Source of the DNA: Chondrilla cf. caribensis
Taxonomy: Eukaryota > Porifera > Demospongiae > Chondrillida > Chondrillidae
Direction: 5' to 3'
NCBI GenBank assembly: GCA_964020155.1
Contig: OZ026565.1
Coordinates: forward strand, 2,258,501-2,322,500
DNA length: 64,000 nucleotides
Positions 26,301 to 34,884 of the stretch are shown here, piece by piece. Numbering within the stretch: position 1 is the stretch's first letter; every line of letters starts with the position of its first letter. Made by a program: the position numbers and the translations under genes. The notes under the pieces are model-generated. The model saw only the letters and a list, made by a program, of their open reading frames with translations. It had not been told where the DNA came from and made no database searches.

Positions 26301-29300
26301 CATGTAATTCAAGTTCTTGAATAAGGCTAATTGCAATGGTTGTAGTATCAGGTAGTGTGATAGATATGGACGATCACACACATACCTTCTATGTATTTTT
26401 GCTAGTTCGGATTCAACAGCCTCACATCTCCCCTTACTAGCAGTCAGTTCATCTCTTAGAACCACAATCTCTCTTTCCTTGGTGTCTTTCATTTCTTTGC
26501 ATGTGGCTTCAGACTCAGTTAAGCTGTATAAACATCACAAGACGAATGTATCAATCAACTCAATTTGCAAGATCAGTCTGAATATGCAACGACTGATTAC
26601 ATTGAGTATTATATCACTGTGACATGTATGGACACACACATACATACCTGCTATGTATCTTTGCTATCTCATCTCTTAGAAATGCATTCTCTCTTTCCTT
26701 GATGTCTTTCATTTCTTCAGACTTAGCTAAGCTGTACAACCAACATAAGAATGTATGAGGAGAAATTTCATTTTAGAAAAATTGTCCGAATAACAATTAT
26801 GTAAAGACTGATTATAATGGGTATAGTATCATTGTGACATGTATGGACATTCACAAACATACGTACCTTCTTCGTACTTTTGCTAGCTCATCTGTTAGAA
26901 CCACAATCTCTCTTTCCTTGGTGTCTTTCATTTCTTTGTATTTTGCTTCAAACTTAGTTAAGCTGTACATACAACCATCACAAGAGGAATGTGTCAGGAA
27001 AATCAAATTGTGAAATCTGTCTGAATATGCAAAGACTGATTACAATGGGGATAGCATTACTGTGACATGTACGGACACTTATGAACACACCTGTTACTTC
27101 TTTGTGTTAGTTCGGATTCAACAACCTCACATCTCCCCTTACTAGCAGTCAGTTCATCTCTTAAAGCCACAATCTCTCTTTCTGTGGTGTCTTTCATCTC
27201 TTTGTATTTTGCTTTGGACTTCGTTAAGCTGTACATACAACCATCACAAGAAAAAGGTACTAGTCTCTAAAACTCAATACAATATTTATTGCTAAAAAGT
27301 GTACTAGTCAGTATTATGAACAAGAGATGATTGTGATTGATTGTGTAACTGTTATTACAAAAACTTTAACAACATTCAGAATCCAGTATGTTCAATTATG
27401 ACAAATATTCAATAATACTATGTGAAACATAGTGTAGTCATAATTAATAAATTGCTAATCTTTTCACTAGTCAGCAATAAAAACAAAAAAACAGCAATAC
27501 ACAGTACGTATGTAATATTAATAAATGGCAATGCATACACTGTCTGTGTAAAACATGGAATTCAAAATACCAATCTGTATTCTTAATGCATGGTCATATT
27601 CCATTCCCAAAATTTGCTAAAATGTCTCACAAACACTTCTACACCTTTCCTATGTAATTATTATTGCAGTGGGTATGTTATCACCTTTCATCCCTTGTCT
27701 CTGCTGTTCCCTTCCAGGTAACTATTTCTCTTTCTTTCTGTTCCAACAACAATGTCAGCTCTCCAATACGCTGTCGTAGCTCCTGATATGAAATAGTGGT
27801 GACATAAAGTGAATAATTAACAGAAATATAATCCAATAGTCGGAAGAATGGGTAAACGGTAAAAATAATGAAATATTTAGCAAATATGGCAAAAAACAAG
27901 CAACCAACAAGTGGTACTGCTCAGCTAAACATCAGTCCCTACATCTGCACTATATACTGTACACCTATCAATCCAACACATTGGGAATATAAAATTATCA
28001 AAAACAGTGAAAAACAAACAAATCAATAATATTGCTTCCGATTTATTGACATGTGTTCTATACACAAGCAACCAACAATTGGTACTGCACAGCTAAACAT
28101 CAGTCACTACATCTGCACCATAATTATTATACTGTACACCTATCAATACAACACATTCGGATAATAAAATTATCGAAACAGTGACAAACAAATGAATCTA
28201 AAATATTGCTTCTGATTTGTTGACATGTGTTCTATACGTACTGATGGGTATTGAGTTATCCTCTTGTACATAATATATTAGTAGGTGAGTACCTTCCTTG
28301 ACACAGGTGAGTACCTTCTTGTGCATATGTACGTACGTGAGTACGACCCTCATAAGTATACATAGGTGTGTACCTCCCTTGTACATACAGATGTGGGAGA
28401 ATACCTCCTTTGTATGTAGGTACATGAATACCTTCTTGCGCATTTGTATGTAGGCGAGTACGTCCCTCATATATATGTAGAGGTGAGTATTTCCCTCATA
28501 CACACTTACATGGGTGAATACCTCCTTTGTACATAGGTAAGTACCTCCTTTGTAAGTAGGTGAGTACATCTCTTGTATTTAGGTATCTCCATTGTATGTA
28601 GGCAAGTACACAGTCTGTTAGTACATACACCTATAATACTCTACTAACCACAGCAGTGATGACAGTCTTCAGTGTATCCTGTTCATCTTTCTGTTTGAGC
28701 TGTACATCCCCACAGACCTACACACATAGATCATAACAAGAGTGTACAGTGTAGTTTTATTTGTGCAATCATTGATGAATGAAGAGACCAACAGTATCCG
28801 CAATCCAATTTATCACTGTGTAAAAATGGCTGACTGATATGACATTGTGTTACTAAAATAAGCAATGATGTTTATAAATTTCTACTGTATCTTGGTAAAG
28901 ACACTATTGGCATATACAATCATGGACCACGTAACAATGCATACTCTTCAGTAATCTGTGCAGCCTTGTTCATCAATCTAGAGGTGTCATACCTTACACA
29001 TGCAACTGTGGTCAAATATTACACAGTGACTATATTACTGACCCACATTTCCTCTTATGAAATAAGGGATATGTGAGTGCATGAAGTGGACTAGAGCAGA
29101 TTGAGATGGTCATTTGGAAACCAAGGAAGAGACAGGAACCAGGTGTTCAATAACTGAACTTTCAGGAAGTGAGGGTCCAATATTTGATAAGATAAATAGT
29201 GCACATAGTAGTGCGTACACATAACTACATGCATATCATATACTGACAACACATATACATACGTGGAAGAGCTCTTTGATCCGCCCTTGAAGCTGCATGA

Positions 29301-32300
29301 AAAAGAGTATAGAGTCTGACACTTAAACATCAGTATTACGATTTTAATATTTAATACTGTTAAAATGTACACGTACGGTAACAAGTTGTTCAGAACTGCC
29401 TGATTTCTCCTCCACTTCTTTCAGAAATCGACCACATTCTTCCTTCACATCATACACACTGTTCTTGGCATCCTAAGAGAGTCAGATGTGGTATTACAAT
29501 ATGAAATGTTGAAAACAATGTCTTACATTGAGGGACTTACAGAAACAGCCTTCTTCAGTTGAGACACCTCTGTCTGGTGGACCTTTCTCACCTCATCAGC
29601 CATTTCCCTCTGCAAGGTAAAGATCACAGTTGTCAATACTAACCACAATGTCACAATCACCAAAATTCACATTTGTTACCAAATATAGGCTTATGGAGTG
29701 GACTATCCAAAAGTACCAATTAGCTGATTATGCACCATGATGTCATCTTAGGGCGTGACCCTTGTGGCTGAATTGAATTCGTCGAGGTATGATTTGTTTC
29801 GCAGCATGTTAGAAAAAAACTTCCCATTTTAGCCTGAATGCAATCAATAACGTACTCGAATGAAGAAACAGAGTTGCGAGTGTCTTTATGGAAGAGGAGC
29901 ATCTGTCTACGAACAAGAGCCAGTGGCAAATTTTGAAGCTGGGAGTTTGGCATGCTTCGTTAGAGAATAACTCCCTTGCTTTCTATCAAATTCCTTCGTT
30001 CGTTTTCTCAAGACGATCACTCTATTACTAGGTAGTAGTTTGATGATAGAGCTAGTCAATGACAGTTTCGAGTCGATAGAAGCTTCCTCGGTCGAGATAA
30101 AGGGGATATTTTGCTCCCTATTTTTATAACACCTATTGGCGTCATTGGCTGTTTAGAATACTGACATCAGTTGGCATCATCGGCGCATAATCAGTTAATG
30201 TCTTATGTGAGTACAGCATTTATTAATGCCATGAATTTACCAGATGTAATTATCATGCTAATCTATCCGTTTGAAGCAAACGGACATTACACACAGCATA
30301 TTCTTCGATGATATTCAGGTTTTAAAGTGTTGGTACACTTACTTGGTTATCAATAATGGATGCAATGGACTTGTTCAGCATTTCTCTGTCCACTAAAGCA
30401 TTCACAGCTTGTGGGATGGGCTTCTTCTACAAGTGGAGGAGACATTACAAGTTTTAATAATCTGATGTCTTTCAAACATAATTAATACCATGAAACCATT
30501 TCAATGAAATATGTACATAGAATACCATAAACTTTAATGCATAATATATATATATATATATATATATATTGTACATAAAGAGAATTAAAGAGAATAAAGC
30601 AAATCATATTATACAGTATATACATACACACATAATATTCTACACATCCAAAGCATAATAGCATAGTATGTACTAACACACATATGGCAAACCAAGTATG
30701 CATACTAAAATACATGCATACATAAACATACGGATGAATAAGGATTAGTTATGTCCCTTCCACACGGGATGTGCAGCTAATACAGTCACACTTTCAATTT
30801 ACTGAGGGCGTCAGCCCGAGGTGATTGATTGAAAGTGTGACTGTATAGCTGCACATCCCGTGTGGAAGGGACATAACTAGCTTGTGTCATGGGATGGCAA
30901 TTTTGTTATTGCTCTATTGTTCGCTGTTGCTGATGTTAGTGGACAGGAAATTGGTCTCAACAGTTAATGGAAAGGGTGATGCATTGTTAATGACTTGATT
31001 GCAAGTGTGCTGTATTTGCAATTGCAAGTGTGCTGTATTTGTAATTGCAAGTGTGCTGTATTTGTAATTGCAAGTGTGCTGTAGAGATTTCATGAACTAC
31101 TTTTTTTCCTGTCTACCATGACACAATTGCTAATACGTTTGTACATATGCAACATACCACATATATGTATGAATGTTAACACACATGCACCCACACATGA
31201 CATGTATGAGTGTACCAGTGCATGTACGTAAATCCCATTGTAAATCAATAGCACAATCCCATGGTACATTTGCATGGAGCCCAGAATGTACTCAGCAAAT
31301 ATACCACATAAACGACCTGTCAACCAGCTCAAGAGCACAGAGAGATATACACATGCATGCACAGCTATTGCACCTTCTGGTCCACAGGGACAGTGGGATC
31401 CAGGTCTCTTATCTCCCTCTCCAAGTAGTGAACAATGTACTCATAGCCCTTTTGAGCAACCAGGATGGAGCAGAACCTGTGGTACATCTCGGGAGATTTC
31501 CTCATCAGAGCATCTAGGAAGCATCGGTTCATCTTGATCTCAAATGGCTGGGACTTCACTTCTTCATACTCGTAGTCCACCAGGACATCTTGGCCATGAA
31601 GGTCGGTAAGGATAACCTTGATGGGTATTTTCATTTCCAGGTATCCACGATTACGTCTCAGTACTTGATGGATCACTTGCATTTCAGAAAATCCCCTGAA
31701 TTGAGAGACATTTCACAAGCAGGTAAAACTATCCTCTTTTAAATTAAAGTGGCTTTCATCTGTACTGAGTCTGGTTATATCAAACTACATATGCACAACC
31801 ACCACAACCATGGATGTTGGAACCACAGTGGGCACAGCATCTGTGGCCACCCCTTTTTAGTACATTAAAATATTACTTTTTGAGAAACGTGAAATATTAA
31901 ATAAAATATTCATATTTATTTGACATACCTAATGAAACGGATTAGCATATTAGCAATGTGATATAGAAACTTAAATATGCCGCTAATTTGTCACACGATA
32001 TCATGAGAAAGGGCTTTCCCACTAGACAGAAATGCTCAATCTAGTACGTATAACCTTACGTTAGGAACTAAACAAAATTAATGTTCAAAGGGTTAGAAAA
32101 ATGATGTACATAGTACACTACATTGGTCTAATTTTTCTGATTGCCTCGCCTTATAATGACCAAACTAAGTATTTTGTAATAATCTGGTACACAATTTTGC
32201 TTTAAATTTACATTCTTATTGATCAACCTGACAGTGTTACTTGGATAGCCCAACATAACAGGCAATGAACAGGGAGAAGTTTACGACTGCTACACTCAGA

Positions 32301-34814
32301 AATTGCTTTCGAAGTCCCTGACAACTACAAACTACATTATATTAATTACTTTAAACAATCACCCATTCCATCTCATACCATAGTGACTCATCTTCTTTTT
32401 CAGTAGACTTAGTGTCAGCATTTTTGGTCTCCTTCTCTAATTTTGTTCCCCTGCAAAATCACGATAACAGTAAGTCATATTTTATGATTTATCATAATGA
32501 TATTATGTATTATTTGTGTTTAAACGTGACATACATGTACAAGCAGTGTGGTCTCTAGGCCATTTTTAAAGGGTACAGAACCCTTCTTGAGACCCAAACC
32601 TTCATCATGACTCAAAATATCCCTCTACACCCCTCTTCAAATGATCAGCATACATCAATGTGGTTTTACTGTTGAGTAGTGTATAACATATTGTTTATAC
32701 TTTACACTGTTTATTATGCATAATTGTATTGTCACTGTCATTGTTGTGTGACTGCTTTATTTGTACCCTCAAAATGTTCCACATATACATAAAGGTCCCC
32801 TTCTTCATTTCAATTCTGGTGACCACACTGCATACAAGATTGAATAAAACATCCTGATACACTTCAAAGACCTATGTGATGTAACACTCAGTTTTGGACA
32901 ATACAACACAGACTCAGTTACAACCTGGGCTGAATACTACATTGGTACTATTGTTGTTAAGAAATAGCTGATCAATATTCCTTCAATTCAGTAGTATACA
33001 GTACTTCTCCCTCCCAAGTTAAGGGAAAAACTTGACATGAATACAAACTCACAACTCATGGCTACTCTTTTTGGGTTCCCCTTCCTCTGCTAACACAGAC
33101 ATCAAAGGTTCTTCAGGTGCAACAATTGGACGAGGTTGACCTTCAACTGATTGACTTTCATCAGGTTTTATGGGAGGACACCGTCCTTCTACTTCCTTTG
33201 CCTCTGTCTGTAGATAGCCAACTGCTGCTCCCAACAGATTGACACAGTGTTGTACCTGTGTATGTGGACACCAGGTTGGAATTAGTGCTATAGTTGATAC
33301 ATAAAGTTAGAACCTTCAATTTCATAAAACACCATCTAACCTCAAAATTTGAAATTTAATATCAGATTTTGAGTACTTTTCAGCTGTTTCTTATACGAAG
33401 TGTCATAATTTTAATCTCTTGACATGAAACATAAATTCTGTTATAACTAATGAAAGGAGATCTAGAAGTGCATCCAGTTGTAAACAGTAAAAAGTATCAG
33501 ATCTGTATAGTTTGGTTAAACTGTGTCTTAGTTTTATAGATGGTGAGCTGTTTGCTCACATCACCAGAGTTAACATGCTATACCTGTGTAATTATACAAT
33601 GCTTCATTGCACAGTTGTATAATCATCAGATTGAAAAATGTTCGGTAGGAATGTTTGCTTTGTTGTCAATCCCTTTGTAAGACATTTGTGGAGATTTATG
33701 TATGCATTCAGCCTGCTTAAGAAATGTTGGTGACTCCAGAATACTATTCTGCAGTCAGCAATACTTTTTAAGCAGGCCTAGTAGGTGTCATTGTGTAATC
33801 AACCAAATTCACTTTCAACAATAATTGTAGTTTTCATTTAATTCCATACTCTGTCCGCGCTCCATCACCACTAATATATATATATAATGGGTTTAATGTT
33901 TTTATGATGAAGTTGATTTGCTTGTGAAAAAGTTACAAAGAAAAACTCTACATGGATATAATATTGAAATCAAACTTCTAACGGTCAAGCAATAGTTATG
34001 TGTTGATTAAAGAAATGCAAATAATCGCAAACACATGCACTATCAGAAATTGAGCTATAAAGAGCCTTGCCTTATGCTTGGACTTCACACAGGCATACTG
34101 TGTGCATTGTTAAATTTTGCATGCATTTTACACACTGTATGGTGTAGGCAGTCATATCTGTGGTTAATTCTGACTCATGAATAACATTATATCACAATGT
34201 TCTTAGAAATAAATAAACCTACTAGAAAATTGAGTTGTGCATCAGGTGGAAAATGTAGTTACGTACGTATACATCCTTACTGTCTAGGATCAAAGCTTTT
34301 GGATATGGTTCCTTTAGCCTCATAAAGTAACTGCATGAGAGTTTCAAGCTGAAGCACTGTATGTAAAGCATTACTTATTTACGTTTTTCATTGTTAAATT
34401 ACCTTCTTGTGATTTAGATATTTTTTAAAGAGAGGTAGTGAAGACAAGCTATAGGTCCCCAGAACAGAAGCAGACACGAGTGGTGTATTTGATCCCCTGT
34501 AAGGATTGCCCAGAGGTGTATGTGGGAGAAACCAAGAGGACACTATAAGTTCGGCTCAGTGAAAACAGACAAGCAGTAAGACAAGAAGACCCAATGAATG
34601 GCATATCAGTTTTTGTTCAAAAGATCAACCAATGCATCAACTGCGAGGACACCACAGTCCATAGAAGAGCAGAAGGATTCTGGCAGAGGACAACTGTGGA
34701 AGCCATACAGATCAGGAAAGCCACCCCCAACATGAACCTATAGACAGCGTCCTCCTACTCCCAATATAGTCTGGAACTCCACCTGAAGCCACACACACAT
34801 CCTACGTAAATTAG

Positions 34815-34884
<70 letters not shown>

